Origin: SZAS-103 sp038323475
GTDB lineage: Bacteria; Pseudomonadota; Gammaproteobacteria; Xanthomonadales; Xanthomonadaceae
Assembly: GCA_038323475.1 (NCBI GenBank)
Contig: JBBQHA010000007.1
Span: 1 to 55,395 of the forward strand
DNA length: 55,395 nucleotides
Direction: 5' to 3'
Both the position numbers and the translations under genes were made by a program. A model generated the notes under the pieces. The model was given only the letters and a program-made list of their open reading frames with translations, had not been told where the DNA came from and did not search any database. Positions 44,406 to 52,383 of this stretch are shown here, piece by piece; the first letter of the stretch is position 1, and every line of letters begins with the position of its first letter.

Positions 44406-44852
44406 ATGGAGCTGGATATTTCGGAGGTCGCGAAACGCGCCGGCGTGCCGGCGTCGACGCTGCGTTTCTACGAGGAGAAGGGGCTTATCGCCTCCATCGG
44501 CAGGCAGGGGCTGCGTCGCGTGTTCGACGCTGGCGTCCTGGAACGGCTGGCGCTGATCGGGCTGGGGCGCGCAGCGGGCTTCTCGCTCGAGGAGATCGCA
44601 TCCACCTTCGTGCCGGGCGGGAGCCCGCGCATCGACCGCAAGATGCTCGCGGCGAAGGCCGACCAGGTCGACCGGACGATCCGCAGGCTCAGTGCCATGC
44701 GCGATGGCCTGCGGCACGCCAGCGCCTGCCCGGCGCCGAGCCATCTGGAATGCCCCGCGTTTCTCCGCCTGCTGCAGGCGGCCGCGTCCGGAACGATCGC
44801 AGTACCGGGCAAGCAGACTCCACGGCGGACCTCGAAGCAGCGTCCAGCCTGA
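44406..44852 (+). CDS. MerR family regulator, SoxR-related but lacking most Fe-S cysteines
   Basis: A 148-residue regulator. The winged HTH is MELDISEVAKRAGVPASTLR followed by YEEKGLI, the SoxR-like variant. A dimerisation helix lies at about 80-105. SoxR has a C-x2-C-x-C-x5-C iron-sulfur motif. Here the matching segment is HASACPAPSHLECP, where only two cysteines align, so a [2Fe-2S] cluster is unlikely in the standard form. The gene is divergent from the MFS exporter, and its start lies just beyond the SoxR-like box. It probably senses a drug or thiol-reactive compound and activates the exporter. Confidence 0.85.
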   Translation: MELDISEVAKRAGVPASTLRFYEEKGLIASIGRQGLRRVFDAGVLERLALIGLGRAAGFSLEEIASTFVPGGSPRIDRKMLAAKADQVDRTIRRLSAMRDGLRHASACPAPSHLECPAFLRLLQAAASGTIAVPGKQTPRRTSKQRPA

Positions 44853-44969
44853 GCCGCGTCCAACGGCCCCCGAAACGCGTCTCCAGCATCGCGGCGGCGC
44901 CGCCCCGAGCAGGTGCCAGCGGTCCAACCGGCGCTAAGATGCACGCGTATCGCGCCAGCGGAGGCTGAC

Positions 44970-45383
44970 ATGTGGAAGCGGGTGGTCGGCTACGGGGCGC
45001 TGCTGGCGGCGGGGACGCTGGCCCTGCAATGGCTCGACTACCAGCGTCTCGCGCGGATGCATGCGGGCGACATTTACCTGCTCCTGGTCGCGGCCGCCTT
45101 CCTGGTGCTCGGCATCGTCCTGGGCGTGCGGGTCTTCGCCGCGCCTGCGCCGGCCGCCTTCGACGGCAACCCGAAGGCGCAGGCGGAGCTGGGCCTGAGC
45201 GCGCGCGAACTGGAAGTGCTGCACGAACTCGCCGCCGGCCGCTCCAACAAGGAGATCGCCGCACGCCTCCACGTGTCGCCGAACACGATCAAGACGCATG
45301 TGGCGCGCGTGTTCGAAAAGCTGGGCGCGAGGCGGCGCACCGAGGCGATCCTCCGGGCGCGCGAACTGGGGATCGTGCGGTAA
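44970..45383 (+). CDS. membrane LuxR-type HTH regulator
   Basis: A 137-residue protein with two hydrophobic helices at the N-terminus (about 7-22 and 30-52) and a LuxR/NarL-type HTH at about 72-130: LSARELEVLHELAAGRSNKEI, then HVSPNTIKTHVARVFEKLGA. It has no receiver domain. GGAGG lies five bases before the ATG. A DUF4199 membrane protein gene follows 250 bases later. This regulator/DUF4199 pairing recurs in Lysobacterales and Bacteroidetes. The membrane anchor suggests the signal is sensed at the inner membrane. The target genes are unknown. Confidence 0.85.
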   Translation: MWKRVVGYGALLAAGTLALQWLDYQRLARMHAGDIYLLLVAAAFLVLGIVLGVRVFAAPAPAAFDGNPKAQAELGLSARELEVLHELAAGRSNKEIAARLHVSPNTIKTHVARVFEKLGARRRTEAILRARELGIVR

Positions 45384-45411
45384 CGCCAGACGCCGGAGTA
45401 TCAGGTTCATG

Positions 45412-45520
45412 CCCGTCATTCCGGCAAACTCCGGAGGCGCTTTTCAACAGCGAAGCTGGTCATCCATCTGCTTCGATGGATTGAGATCAGGATGGATCCG
45501 GCTTTTGCCGGGATGACGGG
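45412..45520. repeat. imperfect inverted repeat (REP-like)
   Basis: CCCGTCATTCCGGCAAA (45412-45428) faces TTTGCCGGGATGACGGG (45504-45520), with one mismatch. The spacer holds a smaller ATCCATC/GATGGAT pair. It lies between the LuxR-type gene and the DUF4199 gene. Confidence 0.75.
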
Positions 45521-45633
45521 ACACAGGAATGTTTCTTCGGGGTGAATGCACGAAAATCACCCATTCGGGCGATTGCCGGGCGGTGCCGGATCGCGATCAA
45601 TGGCGGCTCCACCCACTTCCGAGGAGTCAAACC

Positions 45634-46170
45634 ATGTTGCGCACCATCCTGAAGTACGGCGTGATCGCCGGCCTGATCGTCGGCGGCTTCGAGGTCGGCA
45701 CCTTCACCGTGTTCTCGGGGATGCCGCCGCTGAAGTACGGCATGGTGATCGGCTACACGACCATGCTGATCGCACTGAGCGCGGTGTTCGTCGGGATCAA
45801 GCAGAACCGCGACGTCGACCGGGGCGGGGTCATCGGGTTCTGGCCGGCGTTCGGGGTCGGGCTGGGGATCAGCTTCATCGCCGGGATCTTCTACGTGGCC
45901 GCGTGGGAAGCGGTGCAGGCGATGACGCACATGGATTTCGCGAGCGCCTATGCGCAGGCGATCATCGGGAGCGAAAAGGCGAAGGGCGCGAGCGCCGAGG
46001 CGCTGGCGAAACTGAGCGCCGACATGGAGACGTTCAAGGTCCAGTACGCGAATCCGATGTTCCGCCTGCCGATGACCTTCGTGGAGATCTTCCCGGTCGG
46101 CGTGCTGGTGTCGCTGGTGTCGGCGGGGCTGCTGCGGAACAGCCGCTTCCTGCCAGCGAGGCGGAGTTGA
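45634..46170 (+). CDS. DUF4199 family membrane protein
   Basis: A 178-residue inner-membrane protein with four hydrophobic helices (LKYGVIAGLIVGGFEVGTF; YGMVIGYTTMLIALSAVFVG; FGVGLGISFIAGIFYVAAW; EIFPVGVLVSLVSAGLL). The soluble stretch between helices 3 and 4 is charged (SEKAKGASAEALAKLSADME). GAGGAG precedes the ATG at 45634. It follows the membrane LuxR-type regulator, a pairing that recurs in related genomes, so it may be the regulator's partner or target. No enzymatic motif is visible. Confidence 0.85.
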   Translation: MLRTILKYGVIAGLIVGGFEVGTFTVFSGMPPLKYGMVIGYTTMLIALSAVFVGIKQNRDVDRGGVIGFWPAFGVGLGISFIAGIFYVAAWEAVQAMTHMDFASAYAQAIIGSEKAKGASAEALAKLSADMETFKVQYANPMFRLPMTFVEIFPVGVLVSLVSAGLLRNSRFLPARRS

Positions 46171-46309
46171 AGTGTGTTGCGGCGTGACAGGGTATGGTCC
46201 TGCAGTCACGCGTTGCAGGATTCAAGGAAATGGGTGACGGGCTCGATGATCCCGGGTTAACTACCCCCGTCCCCTTTTCACGTCCACTTTTCAAGGTAAC
46301 GAGCCAACC

Positions 46310-48262
46310 ATGACTGAAGGTGCCACCTACTGGAGCTTGCGCGGGCGCGAGTACCGGCTCGGGCCACACGTCGAGGGGGCCGGCGACGGCATTTACAGCG
46401 TGCCGCTGTCGCGCGAGATCGTCGCGATGATCCACGGCGACGGCTCCGATCTCGCCGTGCGCGAACGCAAGATCGAGGCGATGCTGAAGCTGCCGCCGGC
46501 ATTGCCCGACATCGTCGAAGACGGCGAGCGCTTCGTGCGGATCGCCTGGCCGGTCGCCTCGCTGCACGACAAGTCGCGCGGGTACGCGGGTTTCCTGATG
46601 CCTGCGATCGACATGCAGGCCACCAGCCCGCTCGCATCCGTGCTGAAGGAAGACCAGGCGCGCGTCGAGGGCCTGCCGACCAGCCTGGGCGCGAAGATCA
46701 ACCTCGCAGCGCGCCTCGCGGTGGCGATCACCGAGTTGCACCAGCTGGATCACCGGGCAGTCCACCTCAGCCCGGCCAACCTGCGCTTCCACCGGCAATC
46801 GCTGCACCTGGCGGTCATCGGCTGCGAGCGCTTCAGCATCCGCGCCGCCCGCGAACGCTTCGCTCCCGACTCCGGCGCCGGCGGGATCGCCCTCGACTAC
46901 CTCGCGCCGGAATTCCAGGGCAAGCCCATCCCGACGGGCAATGAGGAAGCGCAGGACCGCTTCGCGCTGGCCGTACTGGTCTTCGAGTTGCTGAACTTCG
47001 GAATCCATCCATTCGACGGAATCCCGACTGGCGACGCCGTCCCCGCCGGCATCCCCGGCCGCATCGCGCGCAACTGCTACGCCTACGGTGCGACGCCCCA
47101 CCCCGACCTGGAGCCGCTCCCCGACAGCGGACACCTGGCGATGCCGAAGGAGCTCCGATCGCTGTTCGACCGGGCCTTCGCAGCCCATGGCGGCGCGCGC
47201 CCCCCGGCGCAGGAATGGTCGACCTGGCTGCAGTTCTATGCGATCCCGTCGAACAACTGCGTGGTCGTATGCGGCACGAACGCCAGCCACCATCATTTCG
47301 CGGACCTGCCCTGCGCGGCGTGCGCGCGCGATCCGGCGCCCCCCGCCATCGATCTCCCGAAAGAGAAGCCGCCCAATCCCTTCATGGTGGCCGACTCCCC
47401 ATTCGTGCCCATCGAACACGCGTTCCCGCGAGCGAACCTGTTTCCACCGGCGAAGGCGCCCAAGCCAGTCCCGCCATGGCTATGGGCATTGCGCCGACTT
47501 GCCAATCCGCGCGAGGCAGCGTTGATGACACTGCTGTTGCTCGCCCTGGGGTACTACCTGCTTTCCCCGACAAAAGCCGAGCACGTCTCCGTCCCACAAC
47601 CGGCAGAAACGCCACCGGCGCCGACCACGAATCCGTACCTGGCGGGAAATCCGGCCCTGCAACAGAGCGAGGCGCAGACCGACGGCTATGTCACGGCCGC
47701 AGCGCTGGCCATCACGACCGACGACCGCTCCGGATGGCAACGCGCGATCACCAACCTGCACACGGATGCCCCGGCCCACGCGCCCGCCCCGCCGAGCGAA
47801 TTCCAGCCGGCGTTCGCCGGGTTTTCCGCCGGCCTTTCCAGCGACCATTTCGACGAGGCGAAACGGCAGTGGCTGCTCAACAAGCTTCGCGAGGTGCTCC
47901 GGCGCAATCCCTACGACGACGAGACCGCCTACGAGCTCGGCTGGCTGAGCCTGGTGGGTGGGCGGCAAGACGAAGCAAGGGACTTTTTCCTGCACGCGAT
48001 CTGGCTGAATCCCGATCGGACCGATGCGTGGTTTGGCTTGGGCGTGATCGGCGCCGACGACAACCAGAAGACCGGCGCACTGGCCACCGCGGAACTGCTG
48101 AGCCCGGACCCGACCCGGGCCGAAGCCGTGCGGAAAGCCTTTCCGTCGCTGCTGCTGGAGTTGTGTTCGGTCAAACCGGATCGCTTTGCAGCGCTGCTGG
48201 CGAAGGCACGGGAGCGGGCGGAGCGCTATCGGCCTCTGCTTGCGCCGCCCAAGTACGAATGA
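46310..48262 (+). CDS. YegI-like protein pseudokinase with Zn-ribbon, TM and TPR tail
   Basis: A 650-residue protein. The kinase-like domain (about 1-310) has catalytic-loop VHLSPANLRF and VIGCERFSI in place of DFG, the YegI-type divergent form, and an APE-like YLAPEFQG followed by DRFALAVLVFELLNFGIHPFDG. A CxxC/His segment (VVCGTNASHHHFADLPCAAC) follows at about 322-343. One membrane helix lies at about 404-420. A TPR-like tail occupies about 520-600. YegI genes usually sit beside PP2C phosphatase and VWA genes; here neither is seen. It is a single-pass inner-membrane protein of unknown role, possibly a signalling scaffold. Confidence 0.82.
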   Translation: MTEGATYWSLRGREYRLGPHVEGAGDGIYSVPLSREIVAMIHGDGSDLAVRERKIEAMLKLPPALPDIVEDGERFVRIAWPVASLHDKSRGYAGFLMPAIDMQATSPLASVLKEDQARVEGLPTSLGAKINLAARLAVAITELHQLDHRAVHLSPANLRFHRQSLHLAVIGCERFSIRAARERFAPDSGAGGIALDYLAPEFQGKPIPTGNEEAQDRFALAVLVFELLNFGIHPFDGIPTGDAVPAGIPGRIARNCYAYGATPHPDLEPLPDSGHLAMPKELRSLFDRAFAAHGGARPPAQEWSTWLQFYAIPSNNCVVVCGTNASHHHFADLPCAACARDPAPPAIDLPKEKPPNPFMVADSPFVPIEHAFPRANLFPPAKAPKPVPPWLWALRRLANPREAALMTLLLLALGYYLLSPTKAEHVSVPQPAETPPAPTTNPYLAGNPALQQSEAQTDGYVTAAALAITTDDRSGWQRAITNLHTDAPAHAPAPPSEFQPAFAGFSAGLSSDHFDEAKRQWLLNKLREVLRRNPYDDETAYELGWLSLVGGRQDEARDFFLHAIWLNPDRTDAWFGLGVIGADDNQKTGALATAELLSPDPTRAEAVRKAFPSLLLELCSVKPDRFAALLAKARERAERYRPLLAPPKYE

Positions 48263-48570
48263 ATGCGGCAGCACGCAGGCCGCGATCGCATCAGCATCGC
48301 GACGGCGGATGCCCTCGAAGGCGGCCGAAGCGGTAGCGATTCGGCGCAGCGCGCGCTTGCCGAGGGCTGAAGTCGGAATTCGGAATTCGGAATCGGCATT
48401 CGGGGACGGAGGTAGCTGGTTTTGAATAGTTGCCACCGTCCACTTGTCCGAGCGATGCGCCCGATGCATCGCCGCCGACTGCGCCGGCCGTTACCCCACA
48501 TCCGCGGCGAGCGACCTGCAGTCGTGCGCATCGCATTGTCCGCCCAGATGGACCTGCCTACACTGCGTGC
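48263..48570. other. intergenic region upstream of lipoprotein gene
   Basis: These 308 bases contain a short direct repeat of GAATTCGG near 48376-48391 and no convincing gene. The lipoprotein promoter is presumably here; no clear -35/-10 pair was seen. Confidence 0.4.
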
Positions 48571-49383
48571 ATGACCTATTCCCTGCGAGTCGGCCTCGTC
48601 GTCGCCACGACCATCGTCCTGCTCGTCGCCGGCTGCAATGACACCAGCCACGGCCCGTCCTCCGGCAACGATGCGGATGCCGTGCGTGCGCACGAAGCAG
48701 ACTGCGAACACGAAATCGACATCAAGAACACCATCTCCGTCAAGGAGTGCCTCGACAAGCACCAGCTCACCTCGCGCGTCGCGGAAGCAAAGGCTCTGCT
48801 CGCACAAGCGTCGAAGGAACGCACGGAGTCGATCGCCAAGCTCGCCAATGCGAACCCCGACCTGCTCGCCGCGATGAAGAAATGGGACGCCGCGAAGACC
48901 TCCGACCCGATGCTGTTCGTGGGCATCCGCATCAACCTGCCCGAGCCGTTGCAAATGATGTACGGCCGTTCGCATACCGTCGTCATCGATCAGAACGAAG
49001 TCATCAACGACCTGGAATCCAGCGCCAAGGACAAGCTGCTCGACATCGGCTTCTCCAACGGAGATGCATGCACCGCGAAGGCCGCCGATCTCTATTTCGA
49101 CGTGATGGTAGCGGTCCGCGACAGCGGCGATACGCAGTCGATCACGATCGGAAACGAAAATGACTCGATCCACGTCCTCGCCTACGACATCGATATCGTT
49201 GCCTGCTATGGCGACGAACACATCCCGGTAGCGGCGATCAAGGATGCACGCATGCCACTGACTGAAGGCATTCAGATCACCACGGATGCTTCGGGTGCGG
49301 ATTTCCAGGCCGAGCGCCTGATGGATCGAAAGGCGCAGTACATGATCGAAGCGGCGATTGCAGGGGCGCTGGGATTGCGGTGA
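48571..49383 (+). CDS. hypothetical lipoprotein
   Basis: A 270-residue protein with a lipobox signal (LLVAGCN, Cys near residue 22). The mature part is acidic near the N-terminus and mostly helical (DIKNTISVKECLDKHQL, AEAKALLAQASKER), then strand-rich with VVIDQNEVINDLESSAKDKL and VLAYDIDIVACYGDEHIP. No domain is recognised. It is probably anchored in the inner or outer membrane. It stands alone after the YegI-like gene and is convergent with the gene at 49608. Confidence 0.75.
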   Translation: MTYSLRVGLVVATTIVLLVAGCNDTSHGPSSGNDADAVRAHEADCEHEIDIKNTISVKECLDKHQLTSRVAEAKALLAQASKERTESIAKLANANPDLLAAMKKWDAAKTSDPMLFVGIRINLPEPLQMMYGRSHTVVIDQNEVINDLESSAKDKLLDIGFSNGDACTAKAADLYFDVMVAVRDSGDTQSITIGNENDSIHVLAYDIDIVACYGDEHIPVAAIKDARMPLTEGIQITTDASGADFQAERLMDRKAQYMIEAAIAGALGLR

Positions 49384-49607
49384 TGCGGTGGGCGACGCGG
49401 CGTGGTTCGACGATCGCGCGGTTGCGAAAAGGCGCCCTCTGGCGCTGACCGCGATGCATCGCCGAAGTCGAACCGCCAATCGAACGATAGCGAGCGCAAG
49501 TCACGCAGCGTGCTCGGCAGGATGCCGGTGTCAGGGTCTCTTTCCGATCATGAAATCGTATTCGAAAGGGTTTCCGACACCGGCCCCGCCGACTCCATGT
49601 TCGCCGC

Positions 49608-50147
49608 TCACCAGCAGTCGCCACACGCGATCACCGGCAGCCCGAGCGCGCCGTGCTGGACCTGCGTCGTGTAGTCGCCGCCGATCGTCGAAGCCTCGAA
49701 GTCGGCCGACGCCACCCGGATCCAGGTGTCGCGATCGCCAAAGCGCAGCTTGAGCCAGTACTGCGGCCCCGACTTGCGCGTCGACGCGTGGTATTCCTTG
49801 CCGAGCACGCGCAGCGCGACGGAGTCGGGCGGCGCGCCGAAATGGTGATTGACGAACGTCGCCGCGGACACGCACGCCAGGCACAGGCCGAGCACGAGGA
49901 AGATGCACGCGGCCCAGCGATCGCCCGAGCCGAACGCGAGGCGACGGATCACGATCGCGGACGGTATTCCGATCAGCAATGCGACGCCGACGCCGATCCC
50001 GACCAGGCGCAGCGATCCGACCGTGTTGTCGAACGCCATGTTCTCGGCCAGCAGCGGGCCGAAGCTGCCGAAGAACACAGCCAGCGCGATCCCCGATACG
50101 AACTTTTCCTGCCGCGACCGCTGCTTGCCTGGCGTGGATGTCCGCAC
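49608..50147 (-). CDS. hypothetical membrane protein
   Basis: A 179-residue protein with three hydrophobic helices (about 18-34, 46-66 and 82-97) followed by a soluble C-terminal domain with strand-like segments (YWLKLRFGDRDTWIRVASADFEA) and two cysteines at the end (ACGDCW). The basic N-terminus (TPGKQRSRQEK) suggests cytoplasmic orientation. No known family is recognised. It is convergent with the lipoprotein gene and separated from the next leftward gene by a REP array. Confidence 0.7.
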   Translation of the reverse strand: MRTSTPGKQRSRQEKFVSGIALAVFFGSFGPLLAENMAFDNTVGSLRLVGIGVGVALLIGIPSAIVIRRLAFGSGDRWAACIFLVLGLCLACVSAATFVNHHFGAPPDSVALRVLGKEYHASTRKSGPQYWLKLRFGDRDTWIRVASADFEASTIGGDYTTQVQHGALGLPVIACGDCW

Positions 50148-50189
50148 GATGCGATCTCCGTTTCAGGGCGAGCCTACCCGTTTTCCGCT

Positions 50190-50397
50190 TGTCATCCCGA
50201 GCGTGGCGAGGGATCTCGCTTCTGCCGACATGGCACCAACAGAACCCTCACTTTGTCATCCCGAGCGTGGCGAGGGATCTCGCTTCTGCCGACATGGCAC
50301 CAACAGATCCTGCACTTTGTCATCCCGAGCGTGGCGAGGGATCTCGCTTCTGCCGACATGGCACCAACAGATCCCTCGCTGCGCTCGGGATGACAAG
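50190..50397. repeat. 64-bp tandem REP-like array, three units
   Basis: GTCATCCCGAGCGTGGCGAG begins units at 50191, 50255 and 50319, exactly 64 bases apart. Each continues through CTTCTGCCGACATGGCACCA. The array ends with one inverted half (GATCCCTCGCTGCGCTCGGG, then ATGACAAG at 50390-50397). It belongs to the same repeat family as the copies at 24372 and 51898. Confidence 0.88.
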
Positions 50398-50430
50398 TTG
50401 CGCGAAGCGACATGCGCGGCCACCGACCCG

Positions 50431-50772
50431 TCAAGCCAGCTCCGCACTCACCTGCCAGCGCACGCCTGCCGCATCCGCGGCCTGCAACATGCGCTCCCAC
50501 AGCCGCAGGCGCACCAGCGCGTACTCGGGATGGAACAGCGCTCCGGGATTCTGTTCCAGATGCGCTTTCACCGCGCGCACCGTCGGCAATCCATCCACTG
50601 CGGCATGCCAACCGCTGTGGAAATCACTGACGCATTCGTGGCCTAGCCGCGTCGCGATGGCGTCCAGCTCGGCAACCACGTCGGACACCATGCACGAGTC
50701 CCGACTGCGGTAGATGTCGGCCACCGCGGGAACGGGTTGTTCGAGCTCGATATCGATGAGAGTGGCTGGCAT
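50431..50772 (-). CDS. hypothetical protein
   Basis: A 113-residue frame starting MPATLIDIELEQPVPAVADIYRS. It is helical with charged surfaces (VSDVVAELDAIATRLGHECV; LVRLRLWERMLQAADAAG) and no signal peptide. The frame extends upstream to 51030, but that part covers an opposite-strand IS3 remnant and looks non-coding. No domain is recognised. It may be a small conserved protein of unknown function. Confidence 0.6.
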   Translation of the reverse strand: MPATLIDIELEQPVPAVADIYRSRDSCMVSDVVAELDAIATRLGHECVSDFHSGWHAAVDGLPTVRAVKAHLEQNPGALFHPEYALVRLRLWERMLQAADAAGVRWQVSAELA

Positions 50773-50866
50773 GTGCGCTCCGTGTAAGCGACGTCGGCCG
50801 CTTGCCTGAATCAATCGGCGGCGAGACGCCGCTTCCCCTCCTGAGCCTGGCGGCGGGACGATGACC

Positions 50867-50976
50867 CGCGCGCGATTCGCACCGACGACGGACCGGAGTT
50901 CACCTGCCGCGCCTTCATCGCCTGGACGCAGCAGCACGGCATCGAGCACCCGCTCATCGATCCGGGCATCGTTCGA
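50867..50976 (+). pseudogene. IS3-family transposase (OrfB) remnant
   Basis: A frame in this stretch encodes IRTDDGPEFTCRAFIAWTQQ followed by HGIEHPLIDPG, which matches the DDE core of IS3-family OrfB transposases around the second Asp. Nothing before or after continues the protein, and no terminal inverted repeats are seen. It is a short relic of a former insertion. Confidence 0.8.
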
Positions 50977-51023
50977 AGCGGCATTGCAGCAATAACTGCG
51001 TCGGAAACAGATCCCCAAGGCCC

Positions 51024-51791
51024 TCAACACGGCACCGCAGAAACCGCAGCCCCCGCCGCACTGAGCACCCCATTGACGATCATCGTCGTGATCCGCCCGC
51101 GGTTCAACACGATGTCGGCGAGGCAGGCCACGGCCACGCCCAGCCAGGCGAAGTAGCCGAGGCCGACGTAGTCGTTGAACACGATGGTGTGCAGCCAGTC
51201 CTGCTGGAACAGGTACAGGTAGCCGACGATCGCCGCGGCGCCGACGAGGATGATTGCGGGTAGTGCGAGCTGGTAGGTGGCGCGCTTGCGCAGCATCACC
51301 GTGAGCCCGAGCAGTGCGAAGACCAACGCGTTGGCGCCGGTGAAGATGCGGAACTCGCGCATCAGCGATGCGACCGCTTCCATGTAGCGGGTGCGGATGA
51401 GGTGAGTCAGCCGCGTGTTCATTCGCGCGAGCAGCGAGAGCCTGTCGCGGAAGCCTTCGGTGATCGCGGACTCGATGAATGTCCGGCAGGGGCAGTTCGG
51501 GTCGCGCATTTGCGCGACCACGGCCGCGATCTTCGCGGGCACGCCGGCGACGAGTTGCTGCCTGATGACGTCGATCTCCGCCGCGTTGCGGCCGGAGAGG
51601 CGCGCGGCGAGCTTGCCGAGCCTGCTGTCGTCCAGGGTTTCGAGCTTCTCGTTGACACGCCGCTCGACCTCGATGCGCACGACCTCGCGCCCGATCGACT
51701 CAACGTACGGCGGGTTCACGTATGACGCGACGAATGCCGAGCCGAACAGCAGCACGCCAAAAACGCTGAGGATCGCAACGAACGCACGCAT
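51024..51791 (-). CDS. hypothetical membrane protein
   Basis: A 255-residue protein. An N-terminal hydrophobic segment (FVAILSVFGVLLFGSAFVASYV) may be a signal anchor. A soluble charged stretch (about 30-140, including RDPNCPCRTF) follows, then three or four helices ending SAAGAAVSAVPC. No family is recognised. The ATG at 51791 is preferred over an upstream in-frame start at 51863, as the latter adds basic low-complexity residues. It is flanked by an IS3 remnant and repeat arrays. Confidence 0.7.
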   Translation of the reverse strand: MRAFVAILSVFGVLLFGSAFVASYVNPPYVESIGREVVRIEVERRVNEKLETLDDSRLGKLAARLSGRNAAEIDVIRQQLVAGVPAKIAAVVAQMRDPNCPCRTFIESAITEGFRDRLSLLARMNTRLTHLIRTRYMEAVASLMREFRIFTGANALVFALLGLTVMLRKRATYQLALPAIILVGAAAIVGYLYLFQQDWLHTIVFNDYVGLGYFAWLGVAVACLADIVLNRGRITTMIVNGVLSAAGAAVSAVPC

Positions 51792-51897
51792 GGCTGGATC
51801 CTGACGATTGCGCAGAACAGTAGCAGAGACGCGGGCCGGGCTCCGCGAAGGACGGCTTCGCAACAGCAGAGCTGAGCGTCCGGCTTGATTCCCACGA

Positions 51898-51978
51898 TTG
51901 TCATCCCGAGCATCGCGAGGGATCTGTTACGCGACAGCACGGCAACTTCGAGATCCCTCGCGATGCTCGGGATGACAA
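51898..51978. repeat. REP-like inverted repeat
   Basis: TTGTCATCCCGAGCATCGCG opens the left arm, and its complement closes the right arm before 51978. The loop holds TTACGCGACAGCACGGC. It is nearly identical to the copy at 52196-52276. Confidence 0.85.
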
Positions 51979-52006
51979 GAACGAGACGGGCAATTCTCCG
52001 CGCGCA

Positions 52007-52102
52007 CACTTCTCAGCACGAGGGCTTCCCGGCACGGGCACTTCTCAGCACGAGGGCTTCCCGGCACGAGCACTTCTCAGCACGAGCGGTTCCCAGCGCG
52101 AT
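52007..52102. repeat. 32-bp tandem repeat, three units
   Basis: Units start at 52007, 52039 and 52071 with CACTTCTCAGCACGAG, and continue through GGCTTCCCGGCACG. The third unit diverges at its end. Confidence 0.85.
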
Positions 52103-52120
52103 GCTGGGCGTCCGGCTTGA

Positions 52121-52208
52121 TTCCCACTCTTGTCGTCCTTGTTTCCCACTCTTGTCGTCCTTGAATCCCACTCTTGTCATCCTTGATTCCCACTCTTGTC
52201 ATCCCGAG
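52121..52208. repeat. 22-bp tandem repeat, four units
   Basis: Units start at 52121, 52143, 52165 and 52187, each close to TTCCCACTCTTGTCGTCCTT. The last unit runs into the left arm of the next REP-like element, so the array may have grown from that element's edge. Confidence 0.85.
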
Positions 52209-52276
52209 CATCGCGAGGGATCTGTTACGCGACAGCACCGCAGATTCGAGATCCCTCGCTGCTCTCGGGATGACAA
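52196..52276. repeat. REP-like inverted repeat
   Basis: It has the same arms and loop as the copy at 51898-51978, with few changes (the loop reads TTACGCGACAGCACCGC). The right arm has one substitution in its core (CTGCTCTCGG). Confidence 0.85.
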
Positions 52277-52383
52277 AGAACAGGGAATCGGGTCCCGAGG
52301 CATCGGAACGAGCCACGAATTTCACCCGAACCAACAGCCTCCCGAGCCCCGGGTTCGTCTCCGCCCCCGTTTCGAGCTCCTCC

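Larger units (their letters stand above)
51792..52383. other. repeat-rich intergenic region
   Basis: This 592-base gap holds two REP-like inverted repeats and two short tandem arrays, listed separately, and no gene. It lies between a hypothetical membrane protein gene and the MarR gene, both leftward. Confidence 0.8.

Noticed and set aside
50191..52276. Possible CRISPR array
   Set aside because: Repeats are 22-69 bases long in direct contact or with repeated spacers, they contain REP-type palindromes, and no cas genes are present.
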